Of a stretch of 64,000 nucleotides of DNA, positions 12,481-25,000 are shown piece after piece. Origin of the DNA: Zhengitettix transpicula. Taxonomy: Eukaryota > Arthropoda > Insecta > Orthoptera > Tetrigidae. The DNA is taken from NCBI GenBank assembly GCA_037074705.1, contig CM073590.1, positions 210,720,746-210,784,745 of the forward strand, written 5' to 3'. Each line of letters opens with the position of its first letter. Position 1 is the stretch's first letter. The translations under genes were made by a program, and so were the position numbers. The notes beneath the pieces are model-generated. The model was given only the letters and a program-made list of their open reading frames with translations, ran no database searches and was not told the DNA's origin.

Positions 12481-14030
12481 CTATATCTACAGGTTGTAAA
12501 ATAACATTACCCGAACTTTTGCTCGTGGAGACCTGGCTTGGACATAGCTACTACCGAGCTATTATTTTTTTAAAATTAATTTTTTTTTAATTAGCTCTTA
12601 GTCCGGAGACTTTACAGTTGTGATAATTTAACATAATAAAAATATTTACAATTTGTAAATATTTAACATGTAAACTTGGGGTTTTGGATATGACAATTCT
12701 CATTCCAAGTTAGAGACGAGAGAAACCGACTAACTTTTTTACAACATATTAACGAAGGTTAGCCGGCATGATGTTTGGGATGGGTCTGATCGTAGGGGAA
12801 ACTTCGTGTTATGAAAAGCATTAAGGACGTTATGGGAAAGATAAGAACGGATATTTAGGGATGTGTGTAGTGCCAGTTGATCGCACATAAACGCATATAT
12901 TCAAGGATCACCAACGAGCAATCAATTTTTCTATTTACGCAAAGTTAACGCCTATAAGGCTTACATTTTGTTTATTTGCTAAACCCTTTTTTCTTTTGTT
13001 GTGTAGATTAATGTTTAATTTGAATGTAACTATAATGAGATGTAACGAATAATATTTTCTCATGAAAGGACTAACAACTATTTTCGCTATAATTGTGGTG
13101 ATCTGAAGTATCAGAAGAGTACCCATAAATTGATAGATTATTTCATTTATATACGCAGTAGAATGGTGATATCTTCGTATCGTAAATTTTTTACATGCTT
13201 GGCAGATTTTATTTTACTTAAAAAGTACGAGAGAAGAATAACTTTGAATCGTTACATTATTATTGAGCATTTAACTCAAACTGCAGAATTATGAGGCGCT
13301 AACTCGTTCATATTTCATTCAAAAGAAATGTGATTTATTTTTAATAAACATTCTAACTCGATTATATCTGAATGTTGTATTTTTACGTCTGTTTATATTG
13401 TTTTAATTCAATGAATAAATATTGTCTGTAATTGGTCAGAAAACTGCATTACCGATTATATCTGATTTAATTTTTGTTATGAAAATGTTTATTTTTAGCG
13501 TTCCCTAGGGGGAACTAACAAAAGATTCACGTACGAAGTCGCTTTGCTCATACAAATAGACATCTTAGGCAGAGCATTGGCCTCTGGCAAGGTAATATTG
13601 GCTTCAGTCCACGTACACTCCCGAGTCGGCCACGCGGAAACTCAGGTCAAGGATGCGTATAGTCCTTTATTGTCATCCGTTTTTTACGAGAGTTTAAACT
13701 TTTTAATTGGAATTGGGAGCCATTATTTAAGCTCAGTCGTTGAAGGAGACATTACGGCTCTTAGAAGCTGAATTTTCCACTATGACGACAACGTGGCGGA
13801 GTGCTGGAGAAAAATCAAAAGACCACCAAGTCGATTGAACCCTTGCCAGTATGGAACTGAAACGACTGGTGGGGTTTTCAAGAATTTTAATTTAATTTTT
13901 CTGTTTGATGACAAATTTCCTTACTATTGTTCGTTTTACAGTGTCACTGCGACCATTCTTTAGAACAATACACAGAGTTGAAGAAAACAATAGAAAAATG
14001 CTTTAACACGACAATCACCATTCGAGGAAC
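12481..14030. other. Unassigned spacer
   Basis: Mostly AT-rich. A CpG-richer patch at 13,500-13,860 has an ORF (13,544-13,771) with no family resemblance; it might be an upstream remnant of the LINE at 14.04 kb, but I cannot show this. Confidence 0.35.
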
Positions 14031-14039
14031 ACACTATTT

Positions 14040-14520
14040 CACAAGTCAAGGGAACCAACAAGATGCAAGTTAGCTAGCTAAATATAACCGAAGTGTGGAT
14101 CAGGTAACGAATTTCAAGTACCTGGGAGTCAACATATCTAGCAGCAGATAACAACAGCGACTATCTACGTGACATAATACAGACGAACAAATACATTAGC
14201 ACAAAAAGTGAGGCCACGTTTTACAAAATATGCATGAGCCCATAATTACATATGCTACCGAAAAAAACAGTAAAAAACGGCTTTTAAGAACAACTAAAAT
14301 GAAAGCTCATTTAGAGCTCTTTAAGAGCAAAAATAAGAGTTGAGGGATTGACAACATTGTCATGTGGGCCAGAAAGATAAAAAGACATTGGAGTGACCAT
14401 GTTGACAAAAAGTCTGAAGATAGATTGGCAAAAAGATTTAAAAAAAGTCCTGGAAAACCACCGAAGCGTTGGTACGAAAGCTGGGTATCGTCGAATCCAA
14501 ATTAGGTCTCTTTTAGTATA
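14040..14520 (+). pseudogene. LINE reverse-transcriptase fragment (RTE-like), C-terminal part
   Basis: In shifting frames the + strand reads TNFKYLGVNISS, then RDIIQTNKYISTKSEATFYK, PIITYATE, DNIVMWARKIKRHWSDHV and PGKPPKRWYESW. This order (FKYLG, then the thumb region, then W..H..R, then GRP.KRW) is that of the region after the RT core in RTE-type LINEs. Multiple frameshifts and stops. A dead fragment. Confidence 0.75.
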
Positions 14521-14797
14521 TAAAGGGCAAGTCTTAGACTAGAAGAAGACATAGAGTATGGTACTGACATATTCTCTTGCGGCGTCTGCAAGGTTTGCTG
14601 ATAATTACTAGTAAGTAAGACGTCTCCAATTAATTCTATTCGAAACAAGTCCATAATTGCCCCTCGGTACTTAAACAATTATATTTATATTATTTTCTTA
14701 AGTCCTTCAAAATTTGTATTGTATAATATATATTTATTTTAGTCATTGTATTTGTTTTGTTTGGTTTTGTAGTGTTAAATTTCATACCTAAAGAGGA

Positions 14798-14990
14798 CGC
14801 AGGTTTTTCTAGGGTTTTCCCTGCATATCTTTAGGCGAATGCCGGGTAGGATCCTTAAAATATAGCCCGGGGGCCCTAGTTAACCCTTGGCTACCTTCCT
14901 CTACCCTTCCGCATCCCCCCTTTCAAATCCATTCCTATGCTATTAAAAAGTGGATTACCCTCATGTAGCCTGTTGCCCTAAAAAAAATAT
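14798..14990 (+). repeat. Poly(A) retroposon, 3' part
   Basis: Runs from 'gcaggtttttctagg' through 'gcgaatgccgggtaggatcc' and 'gtagcctgttgccctaaaaa'. 5'-truncated, with a small internal deletion near 14,945. It lies about 280 bp past the end of the LINE fragment. Confidence 0.9.
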
Positions 14991-15199
14991 TCAGCGGCTA
15001 CATTAAACTATTTTTTTCAATTTTTTTTAGATAAAATATTAAAAAAATGTTAACCGAATGGAATTTATTAACTAAAAAGATCTAAATAATGAGATAAAAT
15101 AGCCAAAAGACAGACAAAATGGAAAGAAATACCACACAACAATATCAAAATTTTGATTGTAGGGTTCTGTCAGTCCTGACTCTTGTGTTTTTTCAATCG

Positions 15200-15233
15200 C
15201 CTGACGAAAGAACAAAGTTTCAAGAAACGTTGT
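15200..15233 (+). repeat. Hammerhead-core-like motif, class B
   Basis: CTGACGA, a short A/T-rich imperfect stem, then AAGAAACGTTGT, followed by 'attgtatttacaacatcactt'. Same family as 26,698 and 34,165. Confidence 0.4.
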
Positions 15234-15234
15234 A

Positions 15235-16550
15235 TTGTATTTACAACATCACTTCCTTTTGTCTGTCATTTGCCTATTTTATCTAATTATTAAATTTTAA
15301 AACAAGCGTATTATATTTTCATTTTAAAAAATATTGAAAGCATATTTTTACGTTTCTCTCTAATGTTGTTCTAAAACATATTAACGCGGAGTATGTTGTA
15401 ACGGAAATTTGTTTCCGTAACTCAATAAAATTTTGTCTTTTGTCGTAATGGACGTTGAACTCGCTGAATCTAATAACGGTGCGTCCAACTGTGAGGAACC
15501 GGTTCTGCCGCAATGATAACGGCAGTTACAGATGATAACCTGACGTCACCACGCTCGAAGAATCGTCCAGCAGATGTGTTACGTCACTGCTGGAGAGTAG
15601 ACCAACCCAGCATCCAACCACTCGCTGTGATGAAGACATAAAACAGCTAGCAAATCTAAAACATCTCAGCTTTAAAGACTCTATGAAATGAATTCTTTGA
15701 AGTAGAATTAATCTATCTTAATAAAACCTTTATCTTTAGGTCATTTGGCATTTTAACGACATATGCCGGCAGCGGGCGGAAAATTGGGGCCCCCTCATTT
15801 CTATCTCTTATCATTATATTTTCTACAGATTATGCTTTAGTTAACATTTCTATACTTGAAGTCTAATATACTCAGGAATAGACTTTGCTCTCTCAATATC
15901 TCAATGTTTGATATCGACTAATTCATACAGAGGCGGCGGATTTATCATGTGAGTAATATTTTGGGAGATAATCAATGTTTTCTTTTTTTAAAAAAATTAT
16001 ATTCGTAAATTATTACATACTAGTGAAAAATTCCAATGGAACAAATAACAAGAGAATTTCTATACGTTGAGCTACAATGCTTATGTAAGGATTTCGCTTT
16101 TTGAGAGAGAAGGTTGAGAGAAATACTCAAGGAGGGAACAGTCGGGCCGCAGAAATCGCAGGTAGTGAATTGGAACCATCCCTCCGCATCAGATACTTTC
16201 ACGTCGAGAGAAAGGCAGATTTGAGAAAATTGTAATTGGAAGAGAAGAAAAGGGAAGGATAAAGTTGAATAAATCTCGGATTTTTTGAAAACGATGCAGA
16301 GAACCAAAGAGAACAGTTCATGTAGAGTTTTTCATAAGGTTTTTAACTGGAATATACTGTAATTGTTTTTTTAAAGAAGTTTTGAAGGAGTTGAGCAGTT
16401 CTGAAACAGTTTATGAGAATTGCAGCATGGCAGTTCTGAAATTTAAATTCGGAGTTGTTATTCAAGGCAGGATGAAGTTCCTCAAATTTTCAGAGAAATT
16501 ATCAAATAACTACCTATTCTCCTGAACGGTGACTCCAAACTTCAATTTCA
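15235..16550. other. Unassigned spacer up to the CpG-poor block
   Basis: CpG-normal; no gene recognised. ORFs at 15,319 and 16,020 on the minus strand have no domain resemblance. CpG content falls abruptly near 16,550. Confidence 0.35.
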
Positions 16551-18399
16551 GGTAAGGCACCTACTTTCTCTCATTCCTTTCCAATTATATATATAGTTTT
16601 TAGGTCTCAAGCTGTTACCTTTATAGTCTTTGAAAAGACAATCCATAACATTAATATTATTTTTTAACATATTGTATGCACTCTAGAGGCTAATGAATCA
16701 AAAAACTGTACTTACAGAAACTCAGTTCTGTGTTCAAGGTAACAAACAAACAATATCAGAAATTATATAAATAGTAACTTAAGATTGGTATATGTGTGAT
16801 TTAGTGTTGTCTAAATTTTTAACAGTAACACTCAATAAATTGCTAAGGAATTTATTCAGAGAGGAAGAACAGTATAGCCTTTAAATTTATGAACCACCTA
16901 TCATTGACATATTTCAGCAAATTGCCAAACTCTGAAAAATTAATGTAGGCAATATGTCAATAAATAAGTTCCCTAGCTTAAGATTGGACAAAGAACATCC
17001 AGTAAGCTTTCAGAATACTTAACACATAATGTAAATGATCAATGTCTATCTAAAAACATATTAATGAAACAATTTGGCAGGCTTGCTTTGTGATGTAAAT
17101 AAGGTTGTAAATAATTAATTGTAAAATGTTTATGTGAACTATGCAGAAAATGATCATGTATACTTGAAACATTAATTTATTTTGTGTCCTACACTCAATA
17201 AACTAAGAATATTTGTGTCTATAGGAATTAGAATAACTTGTTATTCAGTGATAATAAAGGGTTGAAGGTAGTTCTAGTAAATATAATATTTAATAAAAAA
17301 ATAATTAAGAAAACTAATATTAATTTCCATTGGAAATAGGGAATATAGCAGAACAATTTAAAGAATTGTAATCACATATATTTGAGTATTAAGTGAAAAA
17401 TAATATTTTGAATTTAATAATAATGCTTTTCTTTTGTTAGGTTGATGTTACAATTGTAAAAAAAATGTAGAAAAAGATTTTTAAAAGGAAAGTGTAATAC
17501 TAATTTATACTTAGTGTAATTGAGTGCTTTATTTGCTTTTTATCAAATATAATACTAACTCTACTTTTTATTTAATGACGTATTGTATAATTGAATGATA
17601 GTATTCAGTAAAACATCTTTTAAATAATATAATTCATTGTATAATCCAAAAATAATATTTATGTTATACTCGATAAACCATAATATTAGTGCAGCAAAAT
17701 ATAAATGAAGTTCTGCTGACAATACGATAAATTCTTTTTACAGCAAGGCTTTACTGTGAATATTTAAAAACTCTAAAAATTGAATAATTAGTATAAAAGG
17801 TATTCAGTGTATGAATGAAACAATGCACAGAACTGCTTACAAAAATGAGACACCATTGACAGGACTTTTTAGTTAATTATTGGAAACTACATGCTATATT
17901 TTCTGAGCATTATTAATCAAAATCAATATCTGGAAACAGGTAATGTATTTTAAAATAAAAGATGAGCTAATGTAACAATATTTTAATTCTAAAAGAATAA
18001 AATGTAATGTCATATGTATTGGAATGCATTCCTTTGTGATAATGGACATTTGTTTTTATACACATCTGAATTGGTTCATAATAGATGCCTATTATGATTC
18101 ACAACTAGAATGTAAAAGTAAGAATGTCTAAAGATTTAGAAAAGCACATGAATGGTGTTCTCGAAGAAACTTGACACAACTACAACTACAAATAGATCAA
18201 ACTACAATTAATCAAAGAATAAAACTTTTTTGTTTCACCATATTTTAGGTGGACATCTTGTATGAACTCATTTTTATTCTTTATTAAAATGTTAACGTCA
18301 CCTCAGAAAATTGACTTATCATTTTTGGTTAGTCATTCATCTGTAAATCCATAGTACTTCAATTTTTTCTTAAAGTATACAAACATAATCAGATACTTT

Positions 18400-18760
18400 T
18401 TAAAGGCCATAGAAAATTTCTAATGGAAACTGTTGTAGTGATATTAATACCAAATGAGCATTTGAAAATATGGCCTTTTCTGAAGGATTCATTTCTGAAG
18501 CCACACTGAGGATTAGCAATTTAAGTATATTTAAGTTAATAATAACCCTGTTGTTAACAACTTTCTCAATTGTTATAGAAAATTTGGATAACAGTAAAAC
18601 TTGACAATTTTTATGGAATTCATCAGCGTTGCCTTTTTTGAATATGAGTAGAGCGGTTTCCAACTCACAAGGAAGATTCAACTATTCAGTTATTTATCAA
18701 AAATATATTTTGGTGACAGGAACTATTCATATTGGTAATTCCTTTAAAGGGAATGCTCCA
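18400..18760 (-). pseudogene. LINE reverse-transcriptase fragment (jockey/CR1-like), N-terminal RT motifs
   Basis: The minus strand reads CELETALLIFKKGNADEF, then LLLSKFSITIEKVVNNR, then a CGFR-like stretch (SVASEMNPSEKAIFSN). This corresponds to the LINE pattern of FKKG, RPISLL, FSKI.EKV, followed by the GFR..ST..A region. It is degenerate, with the catalytic YADD region unreadable. It is inside the CpG-poor block. Confidence 0.6.
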
Positions 18761-18999
18761 TATACTGACATAACCTCAAGAATGTTTTACTCTTTAATGA
18801 TTTTCTCAATTTCAAAAGGAGAATTCATATCATTATATTATATTATTAGGATATCAATATTTACATTTAAGCTTAGAATTTTTCAATTATATTTTTCATT
18901 CTAGCATTAGGAATGATATTTTAGAATGAAACTCCTGTTCCTTTTTTCTATCTGCCCACCAGTGGGGTCAATCAGAATAAGGTGCAGTACATCACAATC

Positions 19000-21514
19000 T
19001 GAAAATTTGATATGCTCCTTCCTGTCTGATGTGATGGCACTGGATTACAATTTAAAGTAAGCTGAAAAGTCTCTATCTCTCTTTCCTGTCCATTTTAATT
19101 ATATGTAGACTTACTAATAGATTTATAAAACTATTATTAGATAATGAAAAATATTTTATTATTAATATATTTAAAAAAATTATAATTGAATTGAAACAAT
19201 ACAAGGGAAGAGAAAAATTATGTAATCTTTTATTACATAATAAGCAAAATCTTAAATTTATTTTGTTATTGAATAGCCAATTATTTTATTAAGTGTTTCA
19301 ATCTTGTTAAATTGAAATCATATGTGATACTTTCAATGAGTTGATTGTTTCTGTTTCAAAATCTCTATAAATTATTTATATTTTACACTTATATTTATGA
19401 AACAGTTTGCTGTTTTTATTGTATTAAAATTTTAATGATTTTTAAATACTAAGAATAATTTTTAAATCATATTACTGGTAATATTGTGATAATTATTGTC
19501 AGCATAATATTGAGTATTTAATTTGAATTTGATAGTGGCAACTGTTAATAAAATTAATATCTGTTAAACTTAATGTATTTGCAATTAAATATATTTATAA
19601 AAAATATTTATATTTATTTGTAAAAAGTTCTGTATATATTCGTTCAACACACTCTACATGCAGGCATTTTTAAGAATACATCAATAAGTAATACATCAAT
19701 TCCAATAAATGGAATTATAATTTGGATGTTCATAAAAAAAATAATGAGAATCAAATACAAAAATTTCATCCTATCTATAATTATTTCTCATTTGTCAGAC
19801 ATCTGATAAAATAAAAATGTTCTGGCTCTTCTTCACAAACAATGTTTGTGAGTAAATGATATTTGTTTGTAAAAAAAACAAATGTAACACACAATTAATA
19901 GAATATAGATAGATATGCGATCAATAAGAGTATAATGTAATCAAACATTCAAAATGAATAATTTAGGCTATGATATTAATATTAATGCTCCATAATTAAG
20001 CCAAAAATGTAAATGTAAATGCAATTTATTAATTTATTTCTTATTTTGCTGAAAAACACCCTAACCTATATAATTATTAGAGAATCTTACTTTTAAATAG
20101 TATTTGAAAAAGAATATCAATGATTATTTTCTGTGCATTTTTATTTAATACTTTATATGCCTCTTAAATTTCAGAGCTGAATACTCGTCCAGGACATCAA
20201 TCTAGTGACAAGTTTTTATTGTTGTTCTCCATCTTGTTCTACCCTGGGCCAGTCTTTTGACTGATTTCTTTACTGTTATCAGCCTTTCCCTTACAATTAT
20301 CGTATACTCTTCATCACTGAGCTAACTTAATACTGATATCTGAGTATCTGTTATATATGCCACCAAGTTGGCTTGACTTCTTGTTAGTGTAATTCAAGGG
20401 GATCACCAAACATTTTTGGTCCATTACTTTATCAATCCATTTAACCTTCAATATTTTTCAAAACAAAAACTTGCAGTAAACTCCTTTCACACAATGACCA
20501 TACATTCATACGTTACTTTTCTATACACTCATACAGAAACTTTACATGTAATTTTCTTTCATTATTGAAGAGGAATGGGATTTTATCTTTTGAATAATCC
20601 TCTCTTATTCTGCTTTCATTGCTTTATGGATCCTTGATAAATCTCCTCTTATGGAAAACTTATTTTATTTCTCCCATGAAATTAGTAAATATTTTGTTTT
20701 AGATAGGTCTATATATTTGACTTTGCTTTCGTTTTCTATAATGGTGTAAAAATAATTAATACTTTTCTTAAAATGAAATGGTATTTTCTATAATGTTGAA
20801 TATTTTAGAAACTAGATTAAACAGTTTGTAATGTCTACATTCCTTTGATTATTGTAATTCTGCTGGCAGTCCATCAATTCTTGTTCTACTTGTTACAAAA
20901 TACATTGCTGCTTTACTTTCCTTCAAATTATGATTGTTGAAATCAATTTTCAAATTATTCAATATTTCATTATTCTTAAACCTACATGAATTTCCGGAGA
21001 TGATTCTCCTTAGTATGAATTATCTAAATATTTTTTACACATACTGATTATTTCTTTTATATTAAAATATGTTTCTCATATCCTCCTATAATTTGCTTTT
21101 CAAGTCTGCATATTTTTTAAACCAACTATTAGACTTTCTCACATTTTTCTTTTTACTATTCTTCTCTATTGACCCTGAATTTGCAATTAACTTCAATTCT
21201 GAATCAAATTTACTGATTTGTTTCTTTCTCAGAATCCATATTGATCCATCATTTTTCTATATTACAATTGAAGACCCATTTCTTCTGTATATCCTATTCT
21301 CTTCCTATAGTTTTTCATTAATTTAATATGCTTTAATCTCATGTAACAATAATTGTAGACTTAACATTCTGACTATGCATTCAGCCTTTTAATTTTTGCA
21401 ATGTAACTATACATGATATAGTGTGCCACTCACACCTGATATTTGTAGTTTATTCATGTTTTTTTTTAATATGATAGTAAAATCTAAGAGACTGATTTCA
21501 CATAATGATAAATT
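19000..21514. other. Unassigned CpG-poor spacer downstream of the sulfotransferase
   Basis: No gene recognised. Part may be further decayed LINE sequence belonging to the RT remnant at 18.4 kb, but no motif is readable. A + ORF at 21,069-21,326 is hydrophobic by base composition only. Confidence 0.35.
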
Positions 21515-21524
21515 TTTATTTATT
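21515..21524 (-). terminator. Candidate polyadenylation signal of the sulfotransferase
   Basis: Two overlapping AATAAA hexamers (AATAAATAAA on the minus strand) lie about 275 bp past the stop codon, a normal 3' UTR length. AT-rich DNA makes chance hexamers common, so this is the best candidate rather than a demonstrated site. Confidence 0.5.
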
Positions 21525-21798
21525 CAAAACATTACATTTATTAATAATTATTATATAACTGTTACATGCTACAAAAACAGTTAGGTTTTCTCTTTACTAA
21601 AACTAATTACAACCTATATAATTAAGAGTATTTACTGTGGTCCCCTTACATAAGAATTACACATGCACTGTGTTTATAATTGAATATACGATTATCTGGA
21701 GAACTCAAATTGTTTAAAGTAACATTTCTCTAAAATTATTTACAACTAATTATTACAATGTATTTACATAAATGCAGATCAGGATAAAATTGTGACAT

Positions 21799-22092
21799 TT
21801 ACAGAGTAAGGCCTGTTCCTTTAAGATTTTTCTCAGTCCAAGCATCAAATTTATCGATTAACTCAGGTGTCATCTTATCCTTCCATTCTCCAACTTTTCC
21901 ACTGCGCATGAATTGACCTTCAGCATCAATCAAGTTAAATGTGCGATTAATTTCCACAACTGCCTCATAATTAACTGCAGGATTTTTCTTCATGCTTTGA
22001 AAACTTAGGTGGTCTGTGAGGACTGCAACTTGGTCTTCATTTAATGATTTTCCTAGGAATTCTGCTGTCTTAATTATTACTGATGGCAAATC
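21799..22092 (-). CDS. Sulfotransferase exon 6, C-terminus and stop
   Basis: 294 nt from the acceptor (tttttttcttag) to TAA. It opens with DLPSVIIKTAEFLGKSL and carries FMRSGKVGEWK at residues 292-302, the C-terminal PAPS-binding loop, before ending KGTGLTL. Against the usual RKGxxGDWKxxFT it reads RSGKVGEWKDKMT, so the first Lys is Ser, Asp is Glu and Phe is Met. It is AT-rich with only about three CpGs, unlike exons 1-5, and lies in the CpG-depleted block. Confidence 0.92.
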   Translation of the reverse strand, partial: DLPSVIIKTAEFLGKSLNEDQVAVLTDHLSFQSMKKNPAVNYEAVVEINRTFNLIDAEGQFMRSGKVGEWKDKMTPELIDKFDAWTEKNLKGTGLTL

Positions 22093-25000
22093 CTAAGAAA
22101 AAAAACATTAAAATTATTACTGTACAATTAATGGGTTAAAAATTAATTCAGAAAATTATTATGAAAAATTTTACTATTCAAGTTTCACCAAAATATTCCT
22201 TAACACTTATAAATACAGTATTTTTTGTTTGAATGATTTTTTGTTATATATTTACATTTATATAGCCTATAAAAGTCATAATGGCGATGAAAAGGAAGAA
22301 AAATAATTCATGTGTCTCACTAAACAGCTGATTATAACATGAATTATGCTTAAACCAGTACTATGATACATTTATGAATTCTTATAATCTAATTGATACT
22401 ATTCTGTACAAAAGTTTATCTAGTTCTTGTTATGCAGTAATTTACATTTTTTACTTTTCATCGACATCAACTCTTCCAGCTTACATATATTGACTCGATT
22501 ACATAATCTTTATCATATATTTGTTTCCTTCTTCATTTTGTGTTTCCCAAACCTTAATCAAGTCATATAATGGGTGAGGGACAAGTACTGAGAGCCCAAC
22601 CTACTTGACACAGGTTTCTCTAGGATTTTTCCTCCATCACATTTTGCTGAATGTCTGGGAAATGCGTTAACTATAGTCAGGGGACTTCATTAATCCTAGG
22701 CTATATTGCTCTCCTTCTGCATCAACCCTTTCTATTGCTTACTATGCCCTATTAAAGGGAATTGGACACAATATACATCACCCTCAAGTAGCCTGTTTCT
22801 ATTATTGTTTTGATTTGATATTTTAAATCAATTAACAGTATTTTATTCCTATTAACAGCAGCATGTGTTGTGTACTTGTGCATTTGTGGTATTTATTTTA
22901 TCTCCCTATTTAGTCTTCTCTGGCTACGTTTGACTTTAATCTGTTACAGGTATTTTATATCTTCAGATCTAATAGTGTGTTTGATTTGATCTCATCTCTT
23001 GCATGTGTAACCTTCCCGGAGAGACGGAGGGAGGCTGCATCGCACTATTGAGAGGTGGATGCTCCGGGGTCACAGACCTTGGGTATATGCCAAGAGTTCT
23101 CTATTGTTTCCATTGGAACAGTCGGTCAACTGCCTCTTAAACAGGTCGAGGCATGGAGAAGAGAATGCTGTGTCCCCTGAATAAAAAAAACTTTATTCAT
23201 TGGAAGGGTGTGAGACAAGTACATAAATCCGAATCTACCTGATACAGGTTTTCTATGGTTTGTCCTGCATCACATTTAGGCGAATGCCTGTTGGAATGTT
23301 TAAACTACAGCCTGGGGGCCCTAGTTATCCCATAGCTACCTTGTTCTCAATTCAGCATTCCTCTTTATATCCCTTCCTATGCTATTAAAGAGGAGTTGCC
23401 ACAACGTGGATTACTCTCATGTAGCCTGCCACTCTAAGAAACAACAGTAATGTCTAGCCACTTGGATTGAAGAATATTCGAGGTGTCAAGAAAACATATT
23501 TGTACGTTTCATTACCACGAATCTAAATTCTCATACCAAAATTACAGATGATCATTTGGTAAATCTGAGTTTGGAAGTGAATTTTCGATCTCGATGAAAG
23601 GATTGAAGAACAGCAAGCAGGTTTACAGAAGTTGTTCTTGAATACCTAGAGCAGAATTACACCGAGCGGCCCAACTTTCAATTCCAGGAACATAACGTCA
23701 GCCGTTTTTAAGCTGTAACGCATTTCTATTGAAACACAAACGATACGAGGTTGCGTTGAATACAGTTCAATGAAATTGAGCATCCAACATAACGGTAATA
23801 CAAAATCAGGTTATCGTATTTAATTCTGAAATTCCAATATATTTTCCACCTCATAATATACAAATCAGCTTAATTGCCATTGAGCTCTATGGTTCTTAGG
23901 TATCGGAAATCAATCAAAAACGCGTACATATATTCTTTCATTGAATTTCAACAGCAATCGTATTCGTAACCTTAAATAAGCCTGGGCATGCTAACAATAC
24001 ATTCATGGTTCTGAGTCAGTTGGCAAAGTCAATACGTTCTCAATTTTATGCACAGAGAGATGTTATTTATATGCAAGGAAATGACTTGCGTTAAAAATGA
24101 TCTCGGCTTAGTATGAGATGGCGTTAAAAATAATTAGTCCGGAAATGCCATCAAACTGTTAACTTTAATATTGTAAAGCCACCATATTGTACGATATTGG
24201 CGAATTATGAATAGGAAATAGGGACATATATACTGAATTAGGATTTTTCTACCTTTTTCATGTCTTCATATTTAAGAAACAAAATATTTGGTTCGTCTCT
24301 TCGTTCCCAGAAGCTCAGCACGTGAGACCAGAATGGAGTGAAGCACACTGTGAACAAAATACACGTGAGATGTAGATGGAAGCATGAAACACATCCATGA
24401 AAAAGAAGAAGAAAAACTGGACCATCTATTAGAGTGATTGATAGGTATTTAATCAACGAAATGCTACACTAATTACCACTAAAGAAAAGCTTGTTTTTAT
24501 TCATTTGAAACCGGAATCCTAATTGGGTCAGTTTTATTTTACTACATAATTTTACACATCGTTTTGTTTATTGAGGATAATATGTAATATTATAACAGAA
24601 GACTTTGGAAAAGAGTAATTTGATTTAATTTCGTGTTTTTATAGTGTAAATTTTTATTTTATATTAATTGATAATTTGCAGGCTGTACTCTGTGTATTTC
24701 AATGTCTAATTTTCACGAGTTTGGTTTGTATTTATATACATGTCCTTCATTCGAAAAATTAGATGTACTCTGTGTATTTCAATGTCTAATTTTCACGAGT
24801 TTGGTTTGTATTTATATACATGTCCTTCATTCGAAAAATTAGATGTTGGTAAACTTTATTCAGTACAAAAGACACGAAATGAAAACTAACGATTTTGTTT
24901 AGTAGATTTAGATTGAAAATATATATTTTCGTTTTAGCTTTGTTTTTAGGAACTTATTTCTTCGAGCTCCCTTAAACTATGTAGGCATAGCAATAATCGG

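Larger units (their letters stand above)
16550..22900. other. CpG-depleted, AT-rich block including the last exon
   Basis: I count about 5 CpG in 16,561-18,600 against about 23 in only 600 bp at 9,061-9,660. The low level persists through 22,560 apart from exon 6. The right edge lies within or just past the retroposon copies at 22.6-23.4 kb, after which CpG is normal again. Long-term CpG methylation would give this signature, as would DNA of different origin or an assembly join. Confidence 0.75.

Noticed and set aside
22092..24252. Exon 6 belonging to a different paralogue rather than this gene
   Set aside because: Phase, acceptor and family order all fit exon 5, so it is kept in the gene; the composition switch is reported separately as a finding.
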